64,000 bases of DNA from Thamnaconus septentrionalis (GCA_009823395.1 CM020514.1:818881-882880), one strand, 5' to 3'; positions 43,102 through 54,777 are shown, counted from the first letter of the stretch. Made by a program: numbers and translations. The notes: generated by a model not told the origin, from the letters alone.

Positions 43102-43275
43102 CTCAGAGTCTCCAGTTTACAGTCTGGACTCTGCAGAAAACCACTCAGCTCCTTCACTCCTGAATTCTGCAGCTGGTTATGACTCAGGTCCAGCACTCTG
43201 AGGTGGGAGGGGTTGGACTTCAGAGCTAAGACCAGCCAATCACAGCTGAGCTCTGACAAACTGCACCTCCCCAAC
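43102..43275 (-). CDS. NLR copy 4 LRR exon
   Basis: 174 bp: [49 protein letters not shown]. Open, hairpin class. Confidence 0.8.
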
Positions 43276-43600
43276 CTGAATAGGGAATAAATGATGGAGA
43301 GATTATCATGATGGAGAGTTTTTCCAGGGTGTCATCACTCTGAACATCAAACTGAAATGTCGACTTCTCCTTAGAAATAAATCTTCAGTTCAAAACTAAT
43401 GTATTTAAATGATATTTGGTCACATGACCACTGATTACCTTTTTGACCAAACTTTCCTTTCATTCAAACATGAACAGAAGGAAGTTTTCAGATTTCTATT
43501 TTGATATGAATCAACCTTCACTTCAATGTTTATTCAACATGTGTGATGAAGTGTGTTTGGTGCTGAAACCATCATCCACTGGTTCCAAACCAGTACTGAC

Positions 43601-43774
43601 CTCAGAGCCTCCAGTTTACAGTCTGGACTCTGCAGAAAACCACTCAGCACCTTCACTCCTGAATTCTGCAGCTGGTTCCAAGTCAGGTCCAGGTGTCTGA
43701 GGTGGGAGGGGTTGGACTTCAGAGCTGAGAACAACCAATCACAGCTGAGCTCTGACAAACTGCACCTCTCCAAC
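43601..43774 (-). CDS. NLR copy 4 LRR exon
   Basis: 174 bp: [49 protein letters not shown]. Open, hairpin class. Confidence 0.8.
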
Positions 43775-44141
43775 CTGAATAGAGAATAAATGGTGGAGAG
43801 TTTATAATGATGGAGAGTTTTTCCAGGGTGTCATCACTCTGATAATCAAACTGAAATGTCGACTTCAAAATCTGCCAAAAAGAAAAAGAAAAAGAAAATG
43901 TTCTATTTAAAATGAATCCTCAGTCCAAAAATAATATGTTTCTAAATGATGTTTGGTCATATGACCACTGATGACCTTTTTTAAACTTTACTTTAGTTCA
44001 AACATGAACAGAAGGAAGTTTTCAGATTTCAAGATGTCATATTGATAACAGTATATCTTCAGTCTAATGTTTATTCAACATGTGTGATGAAGTGTGTTTG
44101 GTGCTGAAACCATCATCCACTGGTTCCAAACCAGTACTGAC

Positions 44142-44315
44142 CTCAGAACCTCCAGTTTACAGTCTGGTCTCTGCAGAAAACCACTCAGCACCTTCACTCC
44201 TGAATCCTGCAGGTTGTTCTCAGTCATGTTCAGCTCCCTGAGGTGGGAGGGGTTGGACTTCAGAGCTGAGAACAGCCAATCACAGCTTATCTCTGACAAC
44301 CTGCAGTACTCCAAC
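44142..44315 (-). CDS. NLR copy 4 LRR exon
   Basis: 174 bp: [49 protein letters not shown]. Open, hairpin class. Confidence 0.8.
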
Positions 44316-44663
44316 CTGAATAAAGAACAAATGATTGAGAGTTTATAATGATGGGGTGTGTTTTTCCCAGGGTGTCATCACTCTGAAAATCAATCTAAAA
44401 TGTTGATTTCTCCTTAGAAATAAATCTTCAGTCCAAAAATAATGTGTTTCTAATTGATGTTTGGTCACATGACCACTGATGACCTTTTTATAAAAAAAAA
44501 AAAAACCAAACACTGTAGTTCGAACATGAACAGAGTGAAGTTTTCAGATATTTGTATGTCACTTTGATATGAATAAACCTTCAGTCCAATGTTTATTCAA
44601 CATGTGGGATGAAGTGTGTTTGGTGCTGAAACCATCATCCACTGGTTCCAAACCAGTACTGAC

Positions 44664-44837
44664 CTCAGAGTCTCCAGTTTACAGTCTGGACTCTGCAGAA
44701 AACCACTCAGCTCCTTCACTCCTGAATCCTGCAGCTGGTTAAAACCCAGGTCCAACTCTCTGAGGTGGGAGGGGTTGGACTTCAGAGCTGAGAGCAGCCA
44801 ATCACAGCTGAGCTCTAACAACCTGCAGCCCATCAAC
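44664..44837 (-). CDS. NLR copy 4 LRR exon
   Basis: 174 bp: [49 protein letters not shown]. Open, hairpin class. The central LRR face is the same as in 42,089-42,262, suggesting recent exon duplication or conversion. Confidence 0.8.
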
Positions 44838-45188
44838 CTGAATAAAGAATAAATGATGGAGAGTTTATAATGATGGAGAGTTTTCCAGGGTGTCATCACC
44901 TGAAAATCAAACTTAGATGTTGACTTCAGAATCTGAAAAGAAAAAGAAAATGTTACATTTAAAATGATCCTCAATCAAAAAATGTGTGTCGAAATGATGT
45001 TTGGTCACATGACCACTGATGATATTTTTAAAACTTTTATTTAGTTCAAACATGAACAACATGACATTTTCAGATATTTGTATGTCATATTGATAACAGT
45101 ATATCTTCAGTCTAATGTTTATTCAAGATGTGTGATGAACTGTGTTTGATGCTAAAACCATCATCCACTGGTTCCAAACCAGTACTGA

Positions 45189-45203
45189 CCTCAGAGTCTC
45201 CAG
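45189..45203 (-). pseudogene. LRR exon stub
   Basis: Only the last ~15 bp of an LRR exon (CTGGAGACTCTGAG plus donor and hairpin) remain. They are fused at 45,204 to intron sequence also seen at 36,659 and 57,947 ('CATTTCTCCCTGTTGATG'). Confidence 0.7.
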
Positions 45204-45361
45204 CCATTTCTCCCTGTTGATGATCCAGATGTCATCAACAAAATCCACTTTGTCTAGATGAGTCTTTAATATCTGCTTCAAAGTCTTCACACTGAGCAGT
45301 GTTACACACCAGTTGTCATCTGGTGTCACACACTGTCCACCAGTAGAAAGCAGGAACTGAC

Positions 45362-45532
45362 CTGAGAACTTCCAGTCTGCAGTTTGGACTCTGCAGTCCA
45401 GCACAGAGCAGCTTCACTCCAGGATCCTTCAGGGTGGTGTCACTCAGGTCCAGCAGTGTGAGGTGGGAGGGGCTGGACTTCAGAGCTGAAGACACCACTA
45501 CACTGTGAAGCTCTGGGAGTTCATCCCTATGT
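45362..45532 (-). CDS. NLR copy 4 first LRR exon
   Basis: 171 bp of the classical NLR type: acceptor CATTGCAG, then [53 protein letters not shown] and donor CTCAG|GTCAGT. It follows the NACHT exon in compatible phase 2. Counterpart in copy 5: 58,490-58,631. Open. Confidence 0.8.
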
Positions 45533-45774
45533 CTGCAATGAAGGAGAGCAGAGTGAGAAGTTGTGGTCAACATGTGAGACTCTGCTGGATGTGGAAGTGG
45601 TTCAATGACCATTAACATCTGATCAGCTGCTTCCATCATCACAACCATCAGCATCTATTGTTAAATGCTGCAAAACAGACTTGGCAGTGATTAGGCCTAC
45701 TAACTAAAAGCACTTATCTGAGGACCTGTTTCTCATATATTGATGGATTCAAGATTTCTGCGAGCTCTGATCTA

Positions 45775-46324
45775 AAAACCAAGGAGTTATTTTTTAATCC
45801 GACTCTGACTCTTAAGCCTCATATTAGGAAATAACCAAGACAGCATTTTTTTTTCCATCTGTGCAACATAGCTAAGATCCGCCCTGTTTTGTCTTTTGGC
45901 AATGCTGAGATTGTGCTTCTTCTCTGGTGTCTTCTTGACTGGATTATTGCAATTGTCTTTTCTCTGGCCTCCCTAACTGTAACACAAGAAGCCTTCAACT
46001 TGTACAAAACTCAGCCGCAAGAATCCTGACAAGAACAAGGAGATACAGTCACATAACTCCCATCTCGGCATCAGTGCACTGACTGCCTATTCAGGCCAGA
46101 GCTGATTTTAAGTGCAAATATCTTTTCTGGATACGATGCAAAGGTGGTGGAGAATAGGGCCGCAAAGTTGCCGCAAAACTCGCCGCAAAACTCGCCACAA
46201 TTCAGCACTGCGCGCCATCCTTTGTGGATCTGGCCCAAAGTGTTTTCATTGTATTTGATCTTTTCTGTAAAGCGTATTGTAATTTTGCCCTTTAAATAAA
46301 CTGATTGATTGATTGATTGATTGA
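45775..46324 (+). mobile_element. L2-like LINE 3' part, second family
   Basis: A degraded RT C-terminus in shifting frames (HLCNIAKIR, LDWIIAI for the usual LDYCN, QNSAAR-like TQPQES, HQCTDCLF for HWLP) is followed by 'TGTAAAGCGTATTG', 'AAATAAACTG' and a (ATTG)n tail at 46,295-46,324. A fragment of the GC-rich MITE (46,133-46,245) is inserted before the tail. Confidence 0.7.
46133..46245. mobile_element. Short GC-rich MITE inserted in a LINE
   Basis: 'AGAATAGGGCCGCAAAG', 'GCCGCAAAACTCGCC' repeats, ending (inverted) GGGCCAGATCCACAAAGGATGG. Related to the element at 24,082-24,895 by its end and the GCGCGCAG subterminal motif. Confidence 0.5.
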
Positions 46325-46344
46325 TCTGCATCATCAGCAGCAGC

Positions 46345-46515
46345 AGGTCCTCAGTGTCTCCACTACAGTCTCCTCAACCAGGGAACTCAGTGCAGCTTCA
46401 CACTCCAGTGTGTTTCAGCCACTGAGTGTCAACACGTCCTGTTGTGACTGACAGTGTTGCTCTGATCTGCTGCTTCAAGTCAACATGATGCTCAGTTGTG
46501 TGTAAAGTCACTGCA
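46345..46515 (-). repeat. NLR intron segment shared with 18.84-19.01 kb
   Basis: Intron after the NACHT exon of copy 4, matching the isolated segment next to the NACHT fragment at 19 kb. Copy 4 has only a very short CA run here (46,515-46,520). Confidence 0.65.
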
Positions 46516-46540
46516 CACACAAAAAACAGTGTTTACGTAC

Positions 46541-48379
46541 CTTAAACGTATCACAGCCTTCCTGCAGTTCCTCACAGCTGGAATCAGTCTCAATCTTCCC
46601 TCCGTGGTTGCATTGTACTTCTCCAGGTCCAACTCCTCCAGTACCTCCTCTGACATCTGCAGCATGTAGGCAAGAGCTGAGCACTGGAACACTGAGAGTT
46701 CCTTCACTGATCTTTTTTCGACTGCAGGAACTCTTGGAGCTCCTGATGCACTGACGGATCCTTCACCTCCAGCAGACAGTGGAAGATGTTGATGCTTCTG
46801 TCAGGAGAAACATCACCAGTGTTCATCTTCTTCAGGTTGTTGATGACCTTCTGTGAGGTTCCTGGATGGTTGTCAGTGAGACCCAGCAGGCCTCCTAAGA
46901 GTCTCTGGTTGGATTCCAGACTGAGTCCATGGAGAAAGCGAACAAACAAGTCCAGGTGACCGTTTGGAATCTCCAGGGATTTCTCCATCATCCTCTTCAG
47001 AAAGGTGTCCAAGGTTTGGTTGCCTTCTTTTTTAAACCAATTTAACAATATGTCTAATAGCCCTGGTGTTACATCTTTGAGGAAATTTTGAAGAACCTGG
47101 TTTTTCCTGTTGGTGTGACAGTGGAAGCAGTAGACTGCAGCCAGAAACTCCTGGATGCTCAGATGAACGAAGCAGTAGACGGTTTTGTGGAAGATCACAC
47201 TCTCTCTTCTGAAGATCTCTGAACAAACTCCTGAGAACACAGAGGCGTCAGTCACACTGAGACCACACTTCTCCAGGTCTTCACTGTAGAACATGATGTT
47301 TCCACTCTTCAGATGTTTAAATGCCAGCTGGCCCAGCTTCAGAAGAAGCTTCCTGTCAGCCTCCGTCAGCTCCTGTAGACCTCCTCCATACTTGTGCTGC
47401 TTCCTCTTGGTCTGGACCAGCAGGAAGTGTGAGTACATGTCAGTCAGGGTCTTGGGCAGCTCTCCTCTCTGCTCTGAGCTCAACATGCTCTCCAGAACTG
47501 TGGCAGTGATCCAGCAGAAGACCGGGATCTGGCACATGATGTGGAGGCTCCTGGAGGCCTTGATGTGGGAGATGATCCTGCTGGACACATCTCCTCTATC
47601 TCTGAACCTCCTCCTGAAATACTCCTCCTTCTGGTCATCAGTGAAGCCTCGTACTTCTGTCAGCCTGTCCACACATGACGGAGGGATCTGATTGGCTGCT
47701 GCAGGTCTGGAAGTTATCCACAGCAGAGCCGAGGGAAGCAGATCTCCTCTGATCAGGTTTGTTAGCAGGACGCTGACTGACTTCTTCTGAGTGACGTCAG
47801 TCACCACCTGCTTCTTCTCAAAGTCCAGAGCCAGTCTGCTTTCATCCAGGCCATCCAAGATGAAGAGAAGTTTGCAGACATGCAGCTGCTCTGCTGTGAG
47901 CTTCTCTAACGTTGGATGGAAAACATGGAGCAGCTCCAGAAGACTGTAGTGCTGCTCTTTCACCAAGTTGAGCTCCCTGAATGAGAGAGGAAGCACCAGA
48001 TGAAGGTCCTGGTTCTCCAGGCCCTGGGCCCAGTCCAGAGTGAACTTCTGCACTGAGAAGGTTTTTCCAACCCCAGCCACGCCGTTGGTCAGCACCGCTC
48101 TGACTCTGAGTCCCTGCTGCTCAGGTGAGGCTTCAAAGATCTGGCTGCACTTGATTGGACGGTCGTGGAGGCTCTTCTTGGTCTTCTTGGTCTCCAGCTG
48201 CCTGATCTCATGGTGTCTGTTGACGTCTTCACTCAGTCCCTCAGTGATGTAGAGCTCAGGGTGGATGCTGTTGAGGAGGGTTTGACTTCCTGCTTCTTCA
48301 CCTTCAGTCACACGTTCACATCTCTTCTCCAGACTGATCTTCTGCTGCTGTAAAAGCTCCTGCAGACCATCATCAACCT
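46541..48379 (-). pseudogene. NLRC3-like FISNA-NACHT exon, copy 4, one-base frameshift
   Basis: The best-preserved NACHT exon: 535 codons open from VTEGEEAG (48,311), with a coil before it back to the acceptor at 48,379. FISNA TLLNSIHPELYITEGLSED, Walker A GVAGVGKT near 48,077, Walker [30 protein letters not shown], winged helix and HLSIQEFLAAVYCF are intact. Near 46,712 an A-rich run (AAAAAAG in place of AAGAACAG) is one base shorter than expected, giving a stop at 46,704. The remaining frame ([20 protein letters not shown]...) runs to the donor TTTAAG|GTACGT. A homopolymer sequencing error is possible. Confidence 0.85.
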
Positions 48380-48589
48380 CTGGAGCAGAGAAAAGGTTGG
48401 AGAAGAAAACATCAGTGTGACAGTGTGAGCATCATTTTCTGTCCACAACTTTTTCAGCTGCTTTGATGAAGCTGCTGCTGCTGCTGTCTGACTGTTTGCT
48501 CTAAATGTCCCTCAGTGAATCTTCTCACTGGAGGTCCTGACATGATCTCAGGAGGGAGAAGTGAAGGAGGTGCAGGTGGACAGTCTTAC

Positions 48590-48708
48590 TGTGGTCAGTC
48601 TGGGTGTGACTGGCAGCTCCTGGGTCTTTACTGAAGTTCAGAGGGAAATCTATAGACCAGTCACTCTTCATGGACAGACAGCTGGACACTGGAGACTCTG
48701 CTCTCCGT
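48590..48708 (-). CDS. NLR copy 4, N-terminal repeat exon 2
   Basis: 119 bp, phase 2 to 1: RRAESPVSSCLSMKSDWSI, then NFSKDPGAASHTQTDH. Intact KSDWS motif and splice sites. Confidence 0.7.
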
Positions 48709-48965
48709 CTGTGTTGAAAACAGAAATATTGAAATTCAAATTGAAAAGTTCAATCCTTGTTTGGTTCTCCACAAACACTGACAGGAAGTTGTCCTCCTCG
48801 CCGGCCCTTCACTAATCACTTCTTGTTCTTTGGTCTCATTTCAAATTCACGCAGCTTCACAATTCAAGACTTCCTCTATTTTCCTGCAGGTGGCGACGCT
48901 GAGTCACTTTAGATGAAATCATCTAAATGTGAAGGAGCTGCAGTGTGACTGACCTCACTGGATCC

Positions 48966-48967
<2 letters not shown>

Positions 48968-49055
<88 letters not shown>
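48968..49055. repeat. (CA)n tract after the exon-1 donor of copy 4
   Basis: 44 CA units beginning about 10 bases inside the intron on the minus strand. Confidence 0.95.
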
Positions 49056-49061
<6 letters not shown>

Positions 49062-49065
49062 TTAC

Positions 49066-49199
49066 TGTGTCTCAGCAGGTCCAGGTTCTTCACTGAAGTC
49101 TGGAAGTTCATCTTTGGACCAGTGACTCTTCAGAGACTCACAGCTGAACCCTGGAGACTCTGCTGCTCCGTCCTCCTCTTCCTCCACTCCAACGCCCAT
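49066..49199 (-). CDS. NLR copy 4, N-terminal exon 1
   Basis: ATG at 49,199: MGVGVEEEEDGAAESPGFSC, ESLKSHWSK, DFSEEPGPAET and donor ACACA|GTAAGA, phase 2. It joins exon 48,708 in frame. This is the likely translation start of copy 4. Confidence 0.7.
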
Positions 49200-49360
49200 C
49201 TTCTGATCTCCTGGAGGTCAAACAGGAAGTGAGACAGTGAGCTCAGAACACTCTGACTTCCACTTGGGATGCAGAGAACAGGAAGAAATCAAACAGACAC
49301 AAGTCAGATTGTGTTGACTGACGTCACATTTAATGTGTTATTCAGTCAGTCAGGATTCAC

Positions 49361-49402
49361 CTGCTGCTCCTCCCACTGCTGCTGCTGCTGCTGCCTCAAC
49401 AT
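49361..49402 (-). CDS. NLR copy 4, 5' glutamine-repeat exon
   Basis: ATG TTG AGG followed by CAG codons and a GCAG|GTGAAT donor. It may be coding or 5' UTR; the ATG is not kept in copy 3. A related exon is at about 49,612-49,665. Confidence 0.4.
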
Positions 49403-49489
49403 GGCCTCGGACAGAAGACACCGTCACCATCTCTACCTGCTGCTGATTGTCCATGCCTGTTCTGTAATGTGTTTTCTGACTGAATCTGT

Positions 49490-49560
49490 AATAATAATAA
49501 TAACAATAATAATCATAATCATAATCATAATAATAATGAGAAGAAGAAGAAGATATATAT
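49490..49560. repeat. AAT/AAG-rich simple repeat
   Basis: Degenerate (AATAATC)n then AGAAGAAG; no coding value. Confidence 0.8.
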
Positions 49561-50004
49561 TATGTATTATTTCAATGTATTTCTTATTCAGTCAGTCTTA
49601 TTAAGGACTCACCTGCTGCTCCTCTCACTGCTGCTGCTGCTGTTGCTGCTGCTGCTTCAAAATGGAGTCGGACTCAAACACCTTGACTTCCTCTTCCTGC
49701 TGCTACTGATAGCTGGAGCTCCTCCCAGTCACGTCTCAGAATCACATTTCAGAATCAAAGGTCAGGCTGCAGTGTTTGCCAGTGTCCACCAGAGGGCGTC
49801 ATAGTCCTCAGTGTGCTGGTTGAGCGCCTCAGTGGCTCCAGAGACACAACCAGGAGTCGGTGTCACTGATGTTGTGTTGTGTCTGTAACTGCCTCTGACA
49901 ACTGACACATCAAAAATCATCACATAAAAGTTTAGTGACATTGAAATAAAATCAGAAATATTGATAATGTTTCAATAGTGCGGCAGGAGGAGTGTCTAAA
50001 TATC

Positions 50005-50055
<51 letters not shown>

Positions 50056-50681
50056 CTTTATTTGTACAGCGCTAAATCACAACCAAAGGCATCTCAAAGC
50101 ACTTTATACAATCAGAGAGAACCAACCGGGCCCCCGGAGCAAGCAAGATGCGACAGTGGCTGGGAAAAACTCCCCTGTGGGAAGAAACCTAGGGCAGAAC
50201 CAGACTCCAGAGGGCCATCATCTGCCTATGAGTAGTTGGGGTGAAATACAATAATAGAGGAGAGACAGGGGGCTGTAAGTGTCCATGCTTTGGAAGGCAA
50301 GAGCCTAGCTCGATGGACAGTCTGCCGATAGGACAAGTCCAGGTCCTAGGCGTGGTGGTGGGACAAAGCGATGACACCAAAGACCCCCAGGACAGCACAA
50401 TCCAGCTCCTGGCGCAGTGGTCATCACCTGCCGGGGACACAGAGACTGCGGCAGTATCATGCATATCGAGCATACTATACAAAGCATAATGAGAGCTAGT
50501 TTGGACAGAGTAGATGGAGTCAAAGATTGATTGGGTGAGGAGAGTGATAGAAGCTCCGCCTGCACAGAGCAACGATCCCTGTAACGGGAGCGAAAGATCT
50601 CCCTCCACGGCGTAAGCCTATAGCAGCTTAACTGACAGTGGATGGAATCTAACTATAAGCTTTAAGAAAAAGGAAGGTCTT

Positions 50682-51135
50682 TTTTTTTTCTCTCTCTCTC
50701 TCTCTTTGTCCGGTCTGGCCATAATGACAAGCAGAAGTGTCTCTGAATGTCTATGATGGCTGACAGATTTTATTCTCAGAGGTAGATCTTGAGAGTGTGA
50801 GCCACATGGGTCGTTTCAGGAGCTACCTCTGGAGTGGTTTTATTATAATATTCTTGGTGACATTCTGGCCATGACCGGACTGAGGGAGGGATAGATAGGG
50901 GTGAGAGGAAAGTAGAGAGGGAAATGAGTGTGTGTGTGTGTGTGTGTGTGTGGGGGGGGGGGGGGGTAGAGAGAGAGGAGTCGAGGAGGCAACTGGCAAC
51001 AATATACAATTTTTGTGTTTAAAGAGAACAAAACAGATCGTAAATTTGCATAGCTAATTGTCAGATAGTGGGCTTATTCAAATGATAATCTGATTAATCT
51101 AAGGAGAAAAAGAAAGAGAAAAAAATATATATATG

Positions 51136-51217
<82 letters not shown>

Positions 51218-51487
51218 CCTGCACATTTACACATGTTCATATGCACATAGCTGCATATATACCCATATAAACATACATGCAGTATATACAATGATAATAA
51301 TAATAATAATAATAATATTAATAATAATAATAGCGATGATGATAATAACAATGTTAATAGTAATAATAATATTATTAATAATAATGATAATAATAATAGT
51401 AATAATAACAGTAATAATAATATACTCATGGATAAATAAGACAATAAACTATGCAACAGTGTGCAACAGTGTACCCGCGCTTGTGTA

Positions 51488-51528
<41 letters not shown>

Positions 51529-51568
51529 CTTGCATGTGTGTATACTTGTGTGTGTGTGCATACTTACA

Positions 51569-51601
<33 letters not shown>

Positions 51602-51816
51602 ATGGGTGTGGTGGTGTGTGTATCTGAATGTGGGAGTGGGTGTGTTTAAGTACGTCACTGGAAGTAGGCTGCCAATTAGTGCGGCCTCCGAGGTCGCAAC
51701 CGCCCCACGCCAGCGACGAGCCGGGGGGGAGATCCCGGGCACGGCACACCCGCCGCAAAGCCGGCCAGGAAGAGGCCCGGAGCAGCAGGCCCCCAGGCCG
51801 GAGGGCACCCAAAAAA
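50682..51816. mobile_element. 1.1-kb insertion within the LINE, flanked by a 15-bp duplication
   Basis: AAAAAGGAAGGTCTT stands at 50,667-50,681 and again at 51,817-51,831, exactly where the LINE is interrupted. The insert has a poly(T)+(TC)n left end and an A run at the right end. Inside are 'AATAAAATC' (as read on minus near 50,770), GT/G runs (50,930-50,967), AT (51,125-51,212), ATA (51,285-51,425), GT (51,490-51,610) and a GC-rich 120-bp right end. Length and duplication suit LINE-mediated retroposition. The source is unknown. Confidence 0.7.
51125..51425. repeat. (AT)n and (ATA)n microsatellites
   Basis: A ~90-bp TA run and, after a short spacer, a ~140-bp degenerate ATA/ATG run. Isoleucine-rich ORFs across it are artefacts. 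Confidence 0.9.
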
Positions 51817-52599
51817 AAAAAGGAAGGTCTTAAGTCTACTCCTAAATAAACTAACTGTGTCTGCCCCCCTCACCGAGGCTGGAAGATGATTCCAAAATAA
51901 AGGTGCCAGGAAACATCTTCCTCCTGACCTAACTCGAGAAATTTTTGGGATAACTAAAAGACCTGAATCCTCAGAGCGAAGGGCTCTTGGAGGATGATAA
52001 AGATCAATTAGTTCCCTAATATAAGAAGGAATGAAGAGCTTTGTAAGTTAAAACTAGGATCTTAAATTCAATTCTAAATTTGACTGGCAGCCAATGCAAG
52101 GAAGCTAAGATTGGAGTAATATGCTGCCTCCTTTTAGTTCCGGTTAACAATCGTGCAGCAGAGTTTTGGATTCACTGTAATGTCTTAAGGGACGAATTTG
52201 GGCATCCTGCGAGTTACAGTAATCTAGCCTAGACGTAACAAAAGCATGGATTATTTTTTCTGCGTCCTTGAAGGACAAAAAACCTCGAATTTTGGCAATG
52301 TTTCTTAAGTGGAAGAAAGCTGACCTCCCCACATTCTGAATATGAGAATTAAAGGTCATGGGTAATAAAGTGCAGTGAAATATTAGCATTTTTCTTTTAT
52401 AACAAACAACAAACAACAGTTTGTAATATTAATATTAATATTTTAATTGCAATGTTATATTGATAATGATTTGAATTTTAATTCACTGAACCAACTGACA
52501 CCATAAAGTCACTTCAGTTTAGACAGTGAGAGGTGAGCAGCACAAAGACAACACTGGCTGGCTAGCGCCCCCTGGAGTTGATTTACACTACTCTTCTGG

Positions 52600-52730
52600 T
52601 CCTTGTCATCCGCTGGTCCAGGTCTTCCTCTGTTCCTGGTCTTCATCTGGTCCTGGTCTTCTTCTGGTCCAGGTCTTCCTCTGGTCCTGGTCTTCCTCTG
52701 GTCCTGGTCTTCCTCTGGTCCTGGTATTTA
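52600..52730 (+). repeat. ~18-bp minisatellite
   Basis: Units like 'GGTCCTGGTCTTCCTCT' repeat about seven times. Ser/Gly/Pro/Leu ORFs here derive from the repeat. Confidence 0.85.
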
Positions 52731-52739
52731 TATGAGACA

Positions 52740-54340
52740 AATGTTTCGCCCATCACTTTGAAACACAGAGGTTATTAAAGGTCGTAATAAAAATATGTAT
52801 CTAAAACAGATATTGCACCACTTTGTCCTGGAAAAAACTAATATTTGTTTACGTTGCTCTGATGCAACTATTCTGGACTATTTCTATGTTGATATTCAAA
52901 ACTCTTCTTGTTTAGGTTCATTGGCAGTTGACGTCACTTTAAGGTGCATTCAGGAACCTTCTCCTCCTCAGCAGCTCGACTGGTTCATCTTTATTTAGCA
53001 GCCAGACGGTTAAACTCACTTAAACCAGCAGCAGTCGCTGCTCATTTTGAACCCTGCCCACACTTGACAAAGAAGAATTAACACACCTGTCAGTAACACA
53101 AATGTTTATTGAACATTTTCAGTTTAAAAAAAAAATGGAACAAGTAAAATTCACCAAAAGGATCTCAGCTCTAACTAAAGATAAAGAGCTATCACACAAC
53201 GTTTTCAGCAAACCTGATGTCCTGTATTGTATTGAATAATAGAAAACACCTTACTCAGGTAAAACAAAGCAAATTGGGTGTCGATTCTAGAACTAATATG
53301 TTTCATGACTGCTTATTGACTTGATTTGAAGCACGAGGACATGAACAAAAAGGAAAGCACATTGCTGAAGTTGAAACACGAGAAATTTCACGTTTGACTC
53401 CAGATAATTCTTTTTCGTGGTCGCTGCACACGTCTGAAAAATCTGAATTCCATGCACAAGGTACCAGACACGTCAGTTAATACGCCGAGTCGATGAAACT
53501 TCATTCCACTGTGATTATACTGTGTCTGTACACGGAGAAAGGCATCGGTATTTAGGAGTCTTTGAAAATCCCAGCAGTCGAAAAAAGCTGCAACAAACAA
53601 TGAGAAAAGTTCAATATTGCTCGTTTTATTGCAAAATAGATTTTCTTTTTTTGTCCCCCCATCAAAAGCAGGTCTGAGATGTCTGGGCTCTGTTGAGGTT
53701 TTTTAATGAACAAAACGAAACCAGAACAAAACAAAACCGGAACAGGATCGGAACCAAAACGGATCCAAAGTCTCCGGATGACTCTTATTATTTTTCTTAT
53801 TTTACTCCAAATGTTTCCAAATGGGCCAGAATCAGTTTTATAGTCGGTAGTTGTAATTTAGTTTAGGTCTGATATTCCTCAGATTTAGTTGAAATTGATT
53901 AATCCTGCAACAAGATGCAACTCCAAGCTTTAGTTTCTCTTTGTGCCACTAGATGGAGCCAATATATAGCAAATGCACAGCGTCCCAAAAGGCCTCCATG
54001 ACCATATATTAAGTCTTATTATATGGGACTGTCAGTAGACTTTTTGTACTTACACACTAAAAAAAAAAATATGAATGTGATAAAAAAAAAAGGTTCTATT
54101 TATAATGTAAAACACTTTCGTTTTGTTTTTTCTTCATTCTGAAGCTTTTTTGAGCACAGACCAGGTCAAGCAAAAAATGGTATCAAATGGAAAAATGAAC
54201 AAAAGTAGCATCCATGTGCTCTCTTGCGCCACCTACAGACACTAAGATGGTCGCTAGACAGTGGAAGAATCTCATTTTTGTCTCATCAAGAGCAACAAAT
54301 CACAAAGTGAGACACAAACCAGCCAGAAAGTTTTCAGCGG
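52740..54340. other. No gene recognised; possible minus-strand 3' UTR
   Basis: AT-rich. The minus strand has AATAAACATTTGTG at about 53,098-53,111, a plausible polyadenylation signal for a transcript coming from higher coordinates. No coding exon could be attached to it. Confidence 0.3.
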
Positions 54341-54344
54341 CGTC

Positions 54345-54640
54345 CACTGAGGTCATGGACTTACCTTGAGAGACCTAGAGAGCTTCAAACGGCATTCACA
54401 GCTATGGTCCCAGAGTTACAGGAAAGGTTGGCCGAGAACCAGATCCACTTCCAGTTCAACCCTCCGGCAGCTCCTCATTTCGGTGGTGCTTGGGAGCGTG
54501 AAATACAATCAGTCAGGAGAGCTCTCCAGGTTGTCATCGGCACACAGTCCCTCCACGAAGACATCCTCCTCGCTCCTCTGATCCAAGTTGAGGGCATCCT
54601 CAACGCAAAGCCCATGGGGCTATGTTTCATCAGACATAGC
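54345..54640 (+). mobile_element. BEL/Pao-type integrase fragment
   Basis: The frame at 54,404-54,643 reads VPELQERLAENQIHFQFNP, PAAPHFGGAWEREIQSV, then LIQVEGILNAKP. The 'FNPPAAPHFGG.WER.I.SV' motif around the last catalytic Glu, followed by 'VE.ILN.KP', is characteristic of BEL/Pao integrases. There are no LTRs and nothing else of pol, so it is an isolated remnant. Confidence 0.7.
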
Positions 54641-54777
54641 TGACCCTGATCCATGAGGTCAAGGAGCAAATGACAAAAGAAACACAACACCACCAAAGTC
54701 ACAAAGTCATAAAGCATGACAACGTTTTCAGACTTTTCAAAATGTAATTATTTTTTTTTTTATTATTTATTGGATCG

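Larger units (their letters stand above)
50000..52385 (-). mobile_element. L2-like LINE, split by a nested insertion
   Basis: The (AAT)n tail at 50,008-50,052 and 3' UTR (50,053-50,681) match the LINE at 1,036-2,897. The element resumes at 51,832 with its 3' UTR/RT C-terminus. The RT part 52,416-52,144 reads SHIQNVGRSAFFHLRNIAK and HAFVTSRLDYCNS, then stops. The region missing from the copy at 1.6 kb is present here. The 5' end is truncated near 52,385-52,416. Confidence 0.85.

Noticed and set aside
51094..51833. Long Ile-, Leu- and Val/Cys-rich ORFs
   Set aside because: They run through AT, ATA and GT microsatellites inside the nested insertion; no protein feature.
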